From Shewanella glacialipiscicola (GTDB lineage Bacteria; Pseudomonadota; Gammaproteobacteria; Enterobacterales; Shewanellaceae), in contig NZ_JAKILU010000004.1 in the NCBI RefSeq assembly GCF_023283485.1, positions 62,001 to 126,000 of the forward strand: a stretch of DNA of 64,000 nucleotides, in the 5' to 3' direction. The notes beneath the pieces were generated by a model, which worked only from the letters and a program-made list of their open reading frames with translations, ran no database searches and was not told the origin of the DNA. The position numbers and the translations under genes were made by a program. Positions 36,491 through 46,102 of the stretch are shown here, in pieces; positions within the stretch are counted from its first letter, which is position 1, and each line of letters opens with the position of its first letter.

Positions 36491-38023
36491 ATGGCAAAGA
36501 AAGGTTTTTTCTCTTGGTTTCGTAAAGATAAGTCACAAGATGAGGTCGTCGCTGAAACTCCAGTTGTTACGCCAACACCAGACTCTGAAATAGCACCGTC
36601 TGTAGAACAGGAACAAGCAGAGCTACAACGTTTAGCTGCTGAGGCTCAAGCGACAGCGGCAGATTTGGCTGCCATACAGTTAGGGGCTGAACAACTTGCT
36701 GCTGATAAGCTAGCCGCAGAGCAATTAGCGCAAACTAAGGCTGAGGCTGAGCGCATTGCCGACGAGCAAGCGCAAATTGAAGCCGAATGTATAGCAGATC
36801 AACAAGCTGAAGTTGCACGTCTGGCTGCTGCGCAGTTAGAGGCTAAACAACTTGCTGCTGAGAAGCTAGCCGCAGAGCAATTAGCGCAAACTAAGGCTGA
36901 GGCTGAGCGCATTGGCTACGAACAAGCGCAAATTGAAGCCGAGCGTATAGCGGATCAAGCCGCGCTTGTCGCAGCGGAAGAAGCTGAACATGCTCGCGTT
37001 GCTGCTGAATTAGCCATAGAACAACTCGCTGCTGAGCAAACCGCTGAGCTTAATGCTGAATTACAACCAGAGCCGCAGGCTAGACCAGTTAAAGAAGGCT
37101 TGTTTGCTCGCCTGAAGCGCGGCTTAATGCGTACCAGCGAGAATATTGGTAGCGGCTTTATCGGACTATTTCGCGGTAAAAAAATTGATGATGATCTGTT
37201 TGAAGAACTCGAAGAACAGTTATTAATTGCCGATGTTGGCGTTGAAACCACTACGCGTCTTATTAAGAATTTGACTGAGCATGCATCACGTAAACAACTA
37301 AAAGATGCCGAAGCTTTATATGAGTTATTGCGCGATGAATTGCAAAAAACACTTGATCCTGTCGCCATTCCGCTAGTGCCAGATAATGCCAACGGGCCAT
37401 TTGTTATTTTAATGGTGGGTGTTAATGGTGTGGGTAAAACGACTACCATCGGTAAAATGGCCAAACAGTACCAGAGCCAAGGTAAATCGGTGATGTTAGC
37501 TGCGGGTGATACTTTCCGTGCTGCCGCGGTTGAGCAGCTACAAGTTTGGGGGCAGCGCAACGACATTACCGTGATTGCCCAGCATACGGGCGCTGATAGT
37601 GCTTCGGTATTATTTGATGCCTTACAAGCCGCCAAAGCGCGTAAAGTAGATGTATTGATTGCCGACACCGCGGGTCGTTTGCAAAATAAAGCGCATCTAA
37701 TGGAGGAATTGAAAAAAGTTGTGCGAGTAATGAAAAAGCTCGACCCCGATACACCACATGAGGTCATGCTGACATTGGATGCCAGCACAGGACAAAATGC
37801 GATTAGCCAAGCGCAATTATTCCAAGAAGCTGTTGGGGTAACGGGTATTACAATCAGTAAGTTAGATGGAACGGCTAAGGGCGGTGTTGTGTTTGCGATT
37901 GCCGACAAGTTTAATATCCCCATCCGTTATATCGGTGTTGGTGAGCAAATTGATGATTTGCGCCCCTTTAATTCGAAAGAATTTATCGAAGCCTTGTTCA
38001 CCCAAGAAAAAGTGGATAGCTAA
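36491..38023 (+). CDS. ftsY: Signal recognition particle receptor FtsY
   Basis: FtsY docks ribosomes carrying signal recognition particle at the membrane and, with Ffh, hydrolyses GTP to hand nascent chains to SecYEG. The C-terminal NG domain (about 205-510) has all GTPase motifs: G1 GVNGVGKTT 310-318, DTFRAAAVEQL, DTAGR and TKLDG-type SKLDGTAKGG. The first 200 residues are an acidic Ala/Glu/Gln-rich A domain of likely helical repeats. Two 111-bp segments within it are near-identical, 156 bp (52 codons) apart. It is first in an operon with ftsE (3-bp gap) and ftsX. Confidence 0.96.
   Translation: MAKKGFFSWFRKDKSQDEVVAETPVVTPTPDSEIAPSVEQEQAELQRLAAEAQATAADLAAIQLGAEQLAADKLAAEQLAQTKAEAERIADEQAQIEAECIADQQAEVARLAAAQLEAKQLAAEKLAAEQLAQTKAEAERIGYEQAQIEAERIADQAALVAAEEAEHARVAAELAIEQLAAEQTAELNAELQPEPQARPVKEGLFARLKRGLMRTSENIGSGFIGLFRGKKIDDDLFEELEEQLLIADVGVETTTRLIKNLTEHASRKQLKDAEALYELLRDELQKTLDPVAIPLVPDNANGPFVILMVGVNGVGKTTTIGKMAKQYQSQGKSVMLAAGDTFRAAAVEQLQVWGQRNDITVIAQHTGADSASVLFDALQAAKARKVDVLIADTAGRLQNKAHLMEELKKVVRVMKKLDPDTPHEVMLTLDASTGQNAISQAQLFQEAVGVTGITISKLDGTAKGGVVFAIADKFNIPIRYIGVGEQIDDLRPFNSKEFIEALFTQEKVDS
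36691..36957 (+). repeat. Near-identical 111-bp direct repeats in the ftsY acidic domain
   Basis: The copies at about 36691-36801 and 36847-36957 share nearly every base; both encode LAAEQLAQTKAEAERI and neighbours. The offset is 156 bp, an exact multiple of three, so the frame is kept if copy number changes. It marks a recent in-frame duplication in a low-constraint region. Confidence 0.85.
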
Positions 38024-38026
38024 TTT

Positions 38027-38743
38027 ATGATTGATTTTCAGCAGGTCAGTAAGATTTATCCTGGCGGCCAAATGGCGCTGGAAGATGTGAATTTTCATCT
38101 ACAACAGGGTGAAATGGCATTTTTAACCGGCCACTCGGGTGCGGGTAAGAGTACGCTGTTGAAATTAATCACGGTTATTGAGCGCGCGACCACTGGTCGC
38201 GTGGCGATTAATGGCTTCGACATTGCCAAGTTAAGCGCTAAGCATGTGCCGTATTTACGCCGTAATATCGGCATGATTTTTCAAAACCATCATCTGTTAA
38301 TGGATCGAAGTGTTTTTGATAATGTCGCTTTGCCGCTGGTAATTGAAGGTTTCTCCCATGGTGAGATCCGTAAGCGTGTGGCTGGCGCCCTCGACATGGT
38401 GGGGCTATATGGCAAAGAGCGTCATAACCCAGTTATGTTGTCAGGCGGCGAACAGCAACGTGTCGGCATTGCCCGTGCGATTGTGAATAAACCGCTTTTA
38501 CTACTCGCCGACGAGCCAACGGGTAACTTAGATCCCAAGCTATCGATGGATATTTTACGCTTATTTGAAACCTTTAATGATGCAGGCACTAGCGTGCTCA
38601 TCGCCACCCACGATTTGGGATTAATCGCGCGGATGAAATATCGCACTTTTACGCTTAAACAGGGGCGTATGTTGGACACGCAAGAGCTACATCACAGCGT
38701 GCACGCGCGTAGTACACCGCTCAATAGAGGTGAAGGCCAATGA
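38027..38743 (+). CDS. ftsE: Cell division ATP-binding protein FtsE
   Basis: The ATPase of the FtsEX complex, which sits at the septal ring and activates cell-wall hydrolases. The 238 residues have Walker A GHSGAGKST, Q-loop IGMIFQNHHLL, signature LSGGEQQRVGIARA, Walker B LLLADEPTGNLDP and switch His (ATHD). The ATP-binding cassette is complete. The extended C-terminal tail (HHSVHARSTPLNRGEGQ) is longer than in E. coli. Its last bases overlap the ftsX ATG (ATGA). Confidence 0.97.
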   Translation: MIDFQQVSKIYPGGQMALEDVNFHLQQGEMAFLTGHSGAGKSTLLKLITVIERATTGRVAINGFDIAKLSAKHVPYLRRNIGMIFQNHHLLMDRSVFDNVALPLVIEGFSHGEIRKRVAGALDMVGLYGKERHNPVMLSGGEQQRVGIARAIVNKPLLLLADEPTGNLDPKLSMDILRLFETFNDAGTSVLIATHDLGLIARMKYRTFTLKQGRMLDTQELHHSVHARSTPLNRGEGQ

Positions 38744-39705
38744 GCAATAGCGCAAAATTAACCCGTAGTAAACTACCCTTTTCGGGGCGGTTTGTAATGT
38801 TTTTTATTCGTCATGCGCAGCAAGCGATGGCGAGTTTGGGTGAGCTCTGGCGTAATCCAATATCTTCTGTGATGACGATGGCTGTACTCGGTGTGAGTTT
38901 GAGTTTACCGGCAGCCTTACAAGTATTAGTCAAAAATGCGGAAACCATCACTAGCTCGTGGAATAGTGCTGCTGAGATCTCCTTGTTTATTGATGATAAT
39001 CGCAGTGACCAAACAATCCAGAGTTTGTTGACGCGTATTGGTACTTATTCTGAAGTTGATAAAGTGCTGTATATCGATAAAAACCAAGCTTTAGAGGAGT
39101 TTCAACGCCTGTCAGGGTTTGGTGAAGCCTTGGCCTATTTGGATCAAAACCCCTTACCGGCCGTGATAACCGTGACACCGACTAAGCGTTATTCAACGCC
39201 AGCGGGGGCGAGAGAGTTATTAACTAAACTAGAACGGGAACCTGAGATTAGTTTTGGCCGTTTAGATATTGAATGGTTAGAGCGTTTACAAGCTGTGGTT
39301 CGTCTGCTCGAGCGGACTGTGATGGCCATTGCGGCTCTCCTCATATTGGCTGTGGTATTAGTGATTGGCAATACTATCCGTCTTGCGATTATGAATCGAC
39401 GTAGCGAAATCGAAGTCATGAAATTAGTCGGCGCAACCGAAGCTTTTATCCAGCGTCCCTTCCTTTATACGGGTATTTGGTATGGGGTGATTGGTGGTAT
39501 ATTAGCTTGGCTTATCATTAACTTATTAGTGTGGTATCTCGATTCGGCGTTGGCAGAATTGCTAGGGTTGTACGGTAGTCAGCTTGAGATGAAATCACTG
39601 ACGTTTACTGAGCTATTACAGTTAGTCGGTCTAGCATCGTTTTTAGGTTGGTTGGGTTCGTATCTATCGGTTCGTCAACATATACGCGCTATTGAGCCGT
39701 CGTAA
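38740..39705 (+). CDS. ftsX: Cell division permease-like protein FtsX
   Basis: The membrane partner of FtsE: it transmits ATP-driven changes to periplasmic hydrolase activators such as EnvC. The 321 residues have four transmembrane helices (about 42-62, 192-215, 240-262, 288-310) with a large periplasmic domain between the first two. The cytoplasmic N-terminus is long. NRRSEIEVMKLVGATEAFIQRPFLYTG is the conserved coupling region. It starts inside the ftsE stop. A probable terminator lies 30-70 bp after the stop. Confidence 0.95.
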   Translation: MSNSAKLTRSKLPFSGRFVMFFIRHAQQAMASLGELWRNPISSVMTMAVLGVSLSLPAALQVLVKNAETITSSWNSAAEISLFIDDNRSDQTIQSLLTRIGTYSEVDKVLYIDKNQALEEFQRLSGFGEALAYLDQNPLPAVITVTPTKRYSTPAGARELLTKLEREPEISFGRLDIEWLERLQAVVRLLERTVMAIAALLILAVVLVIGNTIRLAIMNRRSEIEVMKLVGATEAFIQRPFLYTGIWYGVIGGILAWLIINLLVWYLDSALAELLGLYGSQLEMKSLTFTELLQLVGLASFLGWLGSYLSVRQHIRAIEPS

Positions 39706-39734
39706 TCACTAACCTGTGAAGTTAAAAAATAGCG

Positions 39735-39774
39735 AAAAAGTCACTAAAAAAATCCATAGTGATGAACTTTTTTT
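39735..39774 (+). terminator. Probable terminator after ftsX
   Basis: AAAAAGTCACTA pairs with TAGTGA and ACTTTTTTT across a 3-base bulge, giving a 12-bp imperfect stem and a seven-T run. The bulge and the A-rich loop lower confidence. Confidence 0.5.
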
Positions 39775-39808
39775 CACTTGATATGTCTATTTTAACGAGT
39801 TAAAAAGG

Positions 39809-39857
39809 CTATCGGTAAACGCGCTAAGGTTGACATAGTCTGTCAATTAGCCGATAG
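39809..39857 (+). promoter_or_regulatory. rpoH promoter inside an imperfect dyad
   Basis: TTGACA (39830-39835) and GATAGT (39853-39858) are exactly 17 bp apart, a good sigma-70 promoter. It lies in a large dyad: CTATCGG, GCTAA and TTGACA on the left are matched by TGTCAA, TTAGC and CCGATAG on the right, with small insertions. A regulator binding this dyad would cover the polymerase site. Confidence 0.6.
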
Positions 39858-39867
39858 TTCATCAGCT

Positions 39868-39903
39868 TATTCTTGTGGTGTTTTGTTAACAAACCCAAGA
39901 ATA
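39868..39903 (+). promoter_or_regulatory. Hairpin in the rpoH 5' leader
   Basis: TATTCTTG (39868-39875) pairs perfectly with CAAGAATA (39896-39903). Inside it GG pairs with CC, and TTTG with CAAA around TTAA. If transcription starts near 39865, this is the first structure of the mRNA, 37 bases before the ATG. It may stabilise the message or take part in heat control. Confidence 0.55.
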
Positions 39904-39939
39904 CACTCGTAAGTAGTCTGATAAAATGTAGGAGAGCGA

Positions 39940-40797
39940 ATGACCTTTCAAACGCAATCAATGGCACTGACTGTCCCACAGGGCGCCAGTAGTCTAGAAG
40001 CTTATATCAATTCAGTGACTAGCATCAGCATGCTGGATGCTGAGGCTGAGTATGAGTTAGCCAAGCGTTTGCAGGAAACAGGCGATCTGCAGGCGGCGAA
40101 GCAACTGATTATGTCGCACTTACGTTTTGTTGTGCATGTCGCAAAAGGCTACTCAGGCTACGGTCTGCCACAGGCTGACTTGATCCAAGAAGGCAACATA
40201 GGTTTGATGAAAGCGGTTAAACGCTTCGATCCTGATGTTGGCGTGCGACTGGTGTCTTTTGCTGTGCACTGGATCAAAGCTGAAATACATGAATATGTGC
40301 TGAAAAACTGGCGCATTGTTAAAGTTGCCACCACTAAAGCGCAACGTAAGTTATTCTTTAATATCCGTAAAGCGAAAACTCGCTTAGGTTGGTTCAGCGA
40401 TGCTGAAGTCAGCATGGTAGCTGAAAATCTCGGTGTTTCTAAAGCTGACGTGACCGAAATGGAATCACGTATGGCGGCGCAGGATCCTGCATTTGATTTG
40501 ACTAATGATCAAGATGAGGAGCATGACTTTGCTCCTGTGCATTATCTAGAAGATCATTCGTCAGATTTAGCGGAGAATATTGAAAACGACAACTGGGAAT
40601 CCGATTCTCAAGGTCGTTTATTATCGGCGATTAAAACCTTAGATGAGCGTAGCCAACATATTCTGCGCGCTCGTTGGTTAGATGATAATAAAACGACACT
40701 GCAAGAACTGGCAGAAACCTATCAAGTGTCGGCTGAACGTATTCGCCAACTTGAGAAAAATGCCATGAATAAACTAAAAGCGTGTATGGAAATCTAA
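39940..40797 (+). CDS. rpoH: RNA polymerase heat-shock sigma factor RpoH (sigma-32)
   Basis: RpoH directs transcription of heat-shock genes (chaperones and proteases). The 285 residues contain region 1.2/2 ([50 protein letters not shown]), the RpoH box [12 protein letters not shown] used by FtsH and DnaK control, and region 4 ([27 protein letters not shown]). GGAGAG precedes the ATG. It follows ftsYEX as in E. coli but behind its own promoter and a probable terminator. Control at the RNA level is likely given the leader hairpin (inference). Confidence 0.97.
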   Translation: MTFQTQSMALTVPQGASSLEAYINSVTSISMLDAEAEYELAKRLQETGDLQAAKQLIMSHLRFVVHVAKGYSGYGLPQADLIQEGNIGLMKAVKRFDPDVGVRLVSFAVHWIKAEIHEYVLKNWRIVKVATTKAQRKLFFNIRKAKTRLGWFSDAEVSMVAENLGVSKADVTEMESRMAAQDPAFDLTNDQDEEHDFAPVHYLEDHSSDLAENIENDNWESDSQGRLLSAIKTLDERSQHILRARWLDDNKTTLQELAETYQVSAERIRQLEKNAMNKLKACMEI

Positions 40798-40833
40798 GTC
40801 GCATCACTTATTAAGCGAAGTGATTTCAACCAT

Positions 40834-40860
40834 AAAAAACCTGCTACGGCAGGTTTTTTT
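40834..40860. terminator. Bidirectional terminator between rpoH and menE
   Basis: AAAAAACCTGC and GCAGGTTTTTTT form an 11-bp stem with a 4-base loop between converging genes. Confidence 0.94.
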
Positions 40861-40883
40861 ATGTCTGAAATTCGTGTTAAAAA

Positions 40884-42296
40884 TTAGCCTTGAATAAGGC
40901 TAGCAATCAGTGATTTTCGGTTCACTTTCAGCCCTGTCTGCTCACTACTTTCTGGCCATGGGTAATAGTGTCTTGGACGTTTGAAACGGGCGATTTTATC
41001 GGCGAGGAATAATTCGAGTTCGCTGGTTATCGCCTCAGGCTGACGGGCTAAACTACCGCGAATAATGGCGGCTGGAAGGTGACCAAATTTGTCGTCAGGG
41101 ATAGCGAAAACGATAGCATCGTCTATTTGTGGGTGCAGCTTAAGCGCGGCTTCAATTTCTTCTGGCTGGATATTTTCGCCACCGCTGATAAACATATTAT
41201 CGACGCGGCCGAGGATGCGTAGATTACCATTTTCATTCCATTCACCCCTGTCTTTGGTATAAAACCAGCTATCTTGATCAACGCACGCTTGTATTCCATC
41301 GGGAGTGAGATAGCCCATAAATAGGCAAGCGCCGCGCACCCAAATAACACCGTCTTTGATTTTAAGTTCACGTTTCGGGAGTAATTTGCCACTGCTGCCG
41401 TCGCTTAAGGCGGGACCCGTGGTGATTTGTGAGCCCATTTCTGTCATGCCGTAACTGGTGTAGCTGGCAATATTACGCTGCTTAAGTTGCGTGAGTAAGT
41501 CGAGTGAGACGGCGCCGCCACCGAGTAATAAGGCTTTGATGCTTTTAAGCTTGCTACTGGTGTCGGTTAATAGTTTATTCAGCTGTGCAGGAACCAGAGA
41601 GAGATGGCTTAGTTTATCTTGGTCAATCTGTTGGCTTAGAGTTAGTGCGTGATCTGGCATGACAACACAAGCGCCGACTAAGGCGCAGCGATTTAATATT
41701 GCCAGACCACCAATGTGGAATAAGGGGAGTGATAGTAACCAAGCATCACCTTGTTCTAGCGCGATTAAGCTGCGAGCACCCTCAGCGTTGGCAATATGGT
41801 TCGCCAGGCGATGAACAGCCGCTTTGGGAAAGCCACTGGAGCCAGAGGTTAAAATCACATTGGCAGGACGTGACACATCGATAGGTTGAGGTAAGTCATT
41901 GCTAACGCATTCAAAATCTAAGTCTAGTAGACGACAGTGTTGTAACTCAGTATTTTCCTTACTCCAAAAATAGCCTATCCGATGTTCATCGATTAAACCT
42001 TGGATCTGCGTTAGGGGGAAGCGTGGCGAGATAGGGAAAAAGATTGCCCCGATATCAATACAGGCCCAGTAGAGGCAAATCATCTCCATACTATTACTGG
42101 CAACGCAAGCGAGGGATTGGCCTTGGCTGATACCCACAGCACTTAACTGCTGATTAAGTGCGATAACGCGCTGGCTTAATTCAGAGTAACTAGTGTATTG
42201 TCCTGCTCGCTTGATGGCCGTTTGCTGTGGAAACGCAAGCGCAGCTTGGTGTACAGGTGACAATATTAGTGGTGGCGATAGGTGGGTATTTGGCAA
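40884..42296 (-). CDS. menE: O-succinylbenzoate-CoA ligase MenE
   Basis: MenE activates o-succinylbenzoate with ATP and CoA for ring closure by MenB in menaquinone synthesis. It is an acyl-CoA synthetase (ANL) of 470 residues with the P-loop LTSGSSGFPKA, the A5 motif SYGMTEMGSQ, and the hinge YTKDRGEWNENGNLRILGRVDNMFISGGENI. The catalytic Lys of A10 is in GLKVNRKSL. I chose the TTG at 42296, just past the menC stop with GAGG upstream; a GTG at 42332 inside menC has no ribosome site. It is last in the men operon. Confidence 0.92.
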   Translation of the reverse strand: MPNTHLSPPLILSPVHQAALAFPQQTAIKRAGQYTSYSELSQRVIALNQQLSAVGISQGQSLACVASNSMEMICLYWACIDIGAIFFPISPRFPLTQIQGLIDEHRIGYFWSKENTELQHCRLLDLDFECVSNDLPQPIDVSRPANVILTSGSSGFPKAAVHRLANHIANAEGARSLIALEQGDAWLLSLPLFHIGGLAILNRCALVGACVVMPDHALTLSQQIDQDKLSHLSLVPAQLNKLLTDTSSKLKSIKALLLGGGAVSLDLLTQLKQRNIASYTSYGMTEMGSQITTGPALSDGSSGKLLPKRELKIKDGVIWVRGACLFMGYLTPDGIQACVDQDSWFYTKDRGEWNENGNLRILGRVDNMFISGGENIQPEEIEAALKLHPQIDDAIVFAIPDDKFGHLPAAIIRGSLARQPEAITSELELFLADKIARFKRPRHYYPWPESSEQTGLKVNRKSLIASLIQG

Positions 42297-42297
42297 G

Positions 42298-43392
42298 CTA
42301 TCTTTCCTCACCCTTAGCGATACTAGAATCACTTTGCAGTGTTAAATCAAGGGTGTGTTGCGTAATAAGCTCAAGTTGCGCCAGGGTCAGGCAGTGTTTT
42401 TTACCCGATGATATTAATAAATCTTGGCTAAAGGCGCTGAGGGTATCGAGTCCTGGGATTTCATCGGGAGTAAGGATAGTGGCTAGATGAGCTAAATCGT
42501 GAATACCTAAACTGCTCTCAAGGCTCGAACTAATAATACAACGCACGCCATAGCTCTGCGCCATATCGATTAAATCAGCGAGCCTTTCGACAGTGCCGAG
42601 CAACATAGGTTTAATCACCAATGCCGTTAGACCCTTTTGCATCTCAAATTGATATTCGGGATCATTAAGCGACTCATCGAGGGCATATGGCATGCCAATC
42701 GCTTGATAAAATTCCATATTATTCTTTGGGTTATGGCAAGGTTCTTCAATATATTCAATAGAATCTAGGGGGAGGCACGCAGCAAATTCGATCGCTTGCT
42801 CGAGTGTAAAACCTTGATTTGCATCTAAGCGTAGTTTGAGGTCGGGGCGGGTACGTAGAATGCCATAAATGAGTTTAAGCTCATCTTTGATTGAGGCCTG
42901 AGCCACTTTCACTTTCACTGAGTGAACGTCCATACCAAGCGCAGCAATTTTGCTATCGAGTAAGTCTATATTTGCATCCGTAGGATGATAAATCAAAGGA
43001 ACAGTCGCGCTTTGCTGACGGATAGCATCAAGTTTACCCATTAACTTGGCATGTAATAGACTTAGACCGAAAGCTAAGGAAGGGTAAGCGCTAGTGTTGG
43101 CATATTTCAGTAATCTGTCGATATGTTGACCGCAGAGTTGTGGTAATAACTCAACTAAAGAGTGTTGTACTTGAGCCAGCGATTCGCGGCTAAATCCTGC
43201 TAAGGCTTGTTGATTGATATCAACGCCTGCGAGTGGCGCAATATCAACTTCGACTTGTCGATACTCGCCCTCAATACTTATACAGGCTTGCAGCACTAAT
43301 CCCGCTCTGTGATCAATTCGTTGCTTGCCTACGGGCAATAATACGTCGAGCGGTAGTCGATATTGATACAGGTTAAGCGAAGTTAAGATCAT
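42298..43392 (-). CDS. menC: O-succinylbenzoate synthase MenC
   Basis: MenC dehydrates SHCHC to o-succinylbenzoate. It is an enolase-superfamily enzyme of 364 residues: an N-terminal capping domain and a barrel with catalytic Lys pair in HSVKVKVAQ, metal ligands in LRLDANQGF, YIEEPCHN and ALDESLND, and the second Lys in VIKPMLLG. AGGAAA precedes the ATG. It is followed two bases later by the menE start and preceded by menH. Confidence 0.94.
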   Translation of the reverse strand: MILTSLNLYQYRLPLDVLLPVGKQRIDHRAGLVLQACISIEGEYRQVEVDIAPLAGVDINQQALAGFSRESLAQVQHSLVELLPQLCGQHIDRLLKYANTSAYPSLAFGLSLLHAKLMGKLDAIRQQSATVPLIYHPTDANIDLLDSKIAALGMDVHSVKVKVAQASIKDELKLIYGILRTRPDLKLRLDANQGFTLEQAIEFAACLPLDSIEYIEEPCHNPKNNMEFYQAIGMPYALDESLNDPEYQFEMQKGLTALVIKPMLLGTVERLADLIDMAQSYGVRCIISSSLESSLGIHDLAHLATILTPDEIPGLDTLSAFSQDLLISSGKKHCLTLAQLELITQHTLDLTLQSDSSIAKGEER

Positions 43393-43419
43393 ATATTTCC
43401 TACATTTTAATACTATTAT

Positions 43420-44232
43420 TTACCCAAGCAGCTTAATTATTGTTGAGCTTAATACCTCGGGAGCCGCTTGGTGTATGTTGTGTCCAGCGCCGCTAATACT
43501 ATGGACGAGAATGGGCGCATGTAATTGCCACTCTTGAGCGAGGGCGTGGAACTTGGCATCTTGGCTGCCGGCAAAGAAATGGCATTCACAGGCAAGTTGT
43601 GAAGGCACATCCCATAATGAAACTTGGCGCGCCAATGAGGTGGCTAAGAATACCTGTTTAAGTATTTGCTTAGGATGCATGTCCAATATATGGGTTCGAT
43701 ATTCGATTAAGCTTTTCCGTTTGGCGGCGCTCATATCGGCAAATACGGGCTGCTGGTACCACAAGCTTAAAAAATCTTTACTATTAAGGTTGAGCAAACG
43801 TTCGGCCCACAGGGCATCACTTTGGCTTCTGGCGAGTTTTTCCTGCGGATCTTTAAGCCCTGGATGGCAGGACTCGAGATTAAGACTCAATAATCGCTGC
43901 GGATAGGCTTTAGCAAGATGCAGGGCGATGCGCCCCCCTAATGAATAACCGTAGAGATGAAACTGGCCGTTACTTAGACTAAGGCTATCAAGCCGCGTCA
44001 TTATGTCTTGCGTGCAAAAGTTAAAATCAAACTTAGCCTCAGTCTCCCCCTCAGCTTGATTATCACCATGGCCCGGCAGATCCAGACAAATACAATGAAA
44101 GTGTTGACTCAAGGTGGGCATTAACGGCGACCAGTCGACCTTAGTGCCTAAAAAGCCATGTAGTAGCACTAAAATGGGTAATGAAGCGTCACCGTAACGG
44201 GCCATAATTGGCATTAGCTTTGTTTCACCCAT
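43420..44232 (-). CDS. menH: SHCHC synthase MenH
   Basis: MenH eliminates pyruvate from SEPHCHC to give SHCHC, the MenC substrate. It is an alpha/beta hydrolase of 270 residues with [13 protein letters not shown], the nucleophile elbow GYSLGGR, SCHPGL (the MenH-specific region) and the C-terminal His in GAGHNIH. Its start overlaps the menD end by 19 bases. A later ATG (MPIMARYG, 44214) is a possible start. Neighbouring menD and menC make this call firm where homology alone would be weak. Confidence 0.92.
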   Translation of the reverse strand: MGETKLMPIMARYGDASLPILVLLHGFLGTKVDWSPLMPTLSQHFHCICLDLPGHGDNQAEGETEAKFDFNFCTQDIMTRLDSLSLSNGQFHLYGYSLGGRIALHLAKAYPQRLLSLNLESCHPGLKDPQEKLARSQSDALWAERLLNLNSKDFLSLWYQQPVFADMSAAKRKSLIEYRTHILDMHPKQILKQVFLATSLARQVSLWDVPSQLACECHFFAGSQDAKFHALAQEWQLHAPILVHSISGAGHNIHQAAPEVLSSTIIKLLG

Positions 44233-45935
44233 AAGTTGAGCGCGGCAATTTGGTCGCTGGCTTGGTTTTGGCTCACATTGACTTCAATGATCGAAGCCCC
44301 CTGAAAATCTAGCGCCTCATTATAGCTATCTTGAAAATCGGCTAAATTATCCACTTGATTATAGGGCAAATTAAACATAGCTGCGGCATAACCAAATTCT
44401 AAGCCGTGGCTGAGTCGATAATAATCACTACGAATTTTCTCATTAGGCACGGGTAATAAGTTGAAGATATTACCGCCATCGTTATTGAGAATGACGATGA
44501 CTAACGGGCTAGTTAAGCTTTTAGCAATCGCTAGCGAGTTAAGATCGTGCAATTGTGATAAATCACCAATGATCAAACTCGTGGGTTTACCTGCGTGAGC
44601 CGCAATGCCACATGCCGTAGCAAGTAGGCCATCAATCCCAGATGCGCCACGATTGGTAAAGGTGGTTGCTGTGCAGCAGCTCACGGGGGCATACATGTCG
44701 TACAAACGTACTGGTAGGCTGTTCCCGATAAAAAGCTGTTGTTCTAGCGGGCGTGTATTGGCGATCGCCCGTACTACTTGTGCTTCACCAAATTCACCAT
44801 GATCGATATTGCGCACAAATAAGTTATGTAATTCATCATTATAGGTAATTAAAGTATTTGCCCAGTTTGCTGAGGATGAACGATACCAGTTCAATGCGGC
44901 AAACTGCGCAGCATTAGCGTGCCAAATGTGTTTGGCATTATGGCTAGGGTCGAGCCGGTCCTGCTCTGGCAAAACCTGCCAGTAACTGTGCCAATTTTGC
45001 TCGGCTAAATATCCAATCAAACGCTTTGATAATAGGCGACCGCCGAATACGAGTACGCGATCGGCTTCTTGTAATAAATTGCGCGCCCTTGGGTGTTGCA
45101 GTAATTGATCGATATTGCCGATGACGGCAGGGTGCTGACGCAGTTGTGACTGTGCATCAGTGAGAAGCGGCCAGCCAATTTTTTGCGACAAGGCAATGAG
45201 CTGCTGTGGATCTTGTTCAGGCGTAAGCGTGCCGACAACAATGACACCTTTACCGTGGACGAACCGCATAATGGCATCATCACTTGGGCTACTCAGCTGT
45301 TTACTCTTGCCATATTGAGTATAAGGGTGCGTTAACTGTAGCCAAGAGTGTAGCGGTTTGAGGTAGGGCGATTCTGCATCGAGAATCGCGCCACTAAGTT
45401 CACTTGGATATAAAGGCTCACGATACTTACAGTTAATGTGTACAGGACGAGTTTGATTCGCTACTGCCTCATCGAGGGTAGTGAGCAACGCTTGCGGCGC
45501 AATGCGTGTATCCGGCGTAGGTAAATTTACTTGCATGGCGTAATTGGCAAAAATACCGGGCTGGACTATCGCTTGGTTGGCGCCGCAGCCGAGTAATTCT
45601 GGCGGACGATCGCCACTTAAGATAATTAAAGGCACATGCGTTAGCCAGGCTTCAACTATCGCGGGATACAAGTTGGCGACGGCAGTGCCTGAAGTGGTAA
45701 TAATAGCGACGGGTGCTCGGCTGGCTTTGGCTAGCCCTAAGGCCATAAAGCCGAGTCCACGTTCATCGAAATGCAAATGACGCTGGAGCTTAGTTTGCTG
45801 GGCGGCGGCGAGGGTTAATGGCGTTGAGCGCGAGCCCGGTGCCATACACACATGTTGCACGCCAAGACGTGCTAATTCCTCAAGAATAAGGGCGCCCCAA
45901 ATAAGATTAAGAGTGGCAGTATTTTCGGTCCGCAT
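44214..45935 (-). CDS. menD: SEPHCHC synthase MenD
   Basis: MenD joins isochorismate and 2-oxoglutarate using thiamine diphosphate, the committed step to menaquinone. The 573 residues follow the family: [14 protein letters not shown] near the N-terminus, [16 protein letters not shown], and the ThDP/Mg2+ region [13 protein letters not shown] with [12 protein letters not shown]. It is first in the leftward operon menD-menH-menC-menE; menF, menA and menB are not in the window. The pathway product is the quinone oxidised by CymA. The 167-bp upstream gap holds the promoter, but no site is clear. Confidence 0.95.
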   Translation of the reverse strand: MRTENTATLNLIWGALILEELARLGVQHVCMAPGSRSTPLTLAAAQQTKLQRHLHFDERGLGFMALGLAKASRAPVAIITTSGTAVANLYPAIVEAWLTHVPLIILSGDRPPELLGCGANQAIVQPGIFANYAMQVNLPTPDTRIAPQALLTTLDEAVANQTRPVHINCKYREPLYPSELSGAILDAESPYLKPLHSWLQLTHPYTQYGKSKQLSSPSDDAIMRFVHGKGVIVVGTLTPEQDPQQLIALSQKIGWPLLTDAQSQLRQHPAVIGNIDQLLQHPRARNLLQEADRVLVFGGRLLSKRLIGYLAEQNWHSYWQVLPEQDRLDPSHNAKHIWHANAAQFAALNWYRSSSANWANTLITYNDELHNLFVRNIDHGEFGEAQVVRAIANTRPLEQQLFIGNSLPVRLYDMYAPVSCCTATTFTNRGASGIDGLLATACGIAAHAGKPTSLIIGDLSQLHDLNSLAIAKSLTSPLVIVILNNDGGNIFNLLPVPNEKIRSDYYRLSHGLEFGYAAAMFNLPYNQVDNLADFQDSYNEALDFQGASIIEVNVSQNQASDQIAALNLWVKQS

Positions 45936-46102
45936 AGCTGAATCTATTAGGATAAAGATGGGCTTAGTGTAACGTGTTTGCGGCGTAAGATGTATGGTTG
46001 GCTTAACAATTTCGCCAAGGGTTATCTAGGGGATGAGGTGGAGCTTAAGCTAAGGCAGGATATGTCTATCACCTCTATATCGTGTTCTTTCACTTTTTTG
46101 AG

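Noticed and set aside
36955..37923. 322-residue open frame on the minus strand inside ftsY
   Set aside because: It is fully antisense to a well-supported gene, has a Ser/Thr/Cys-rich composition typical of reversed coding DNA, no ribosome site and no family match.
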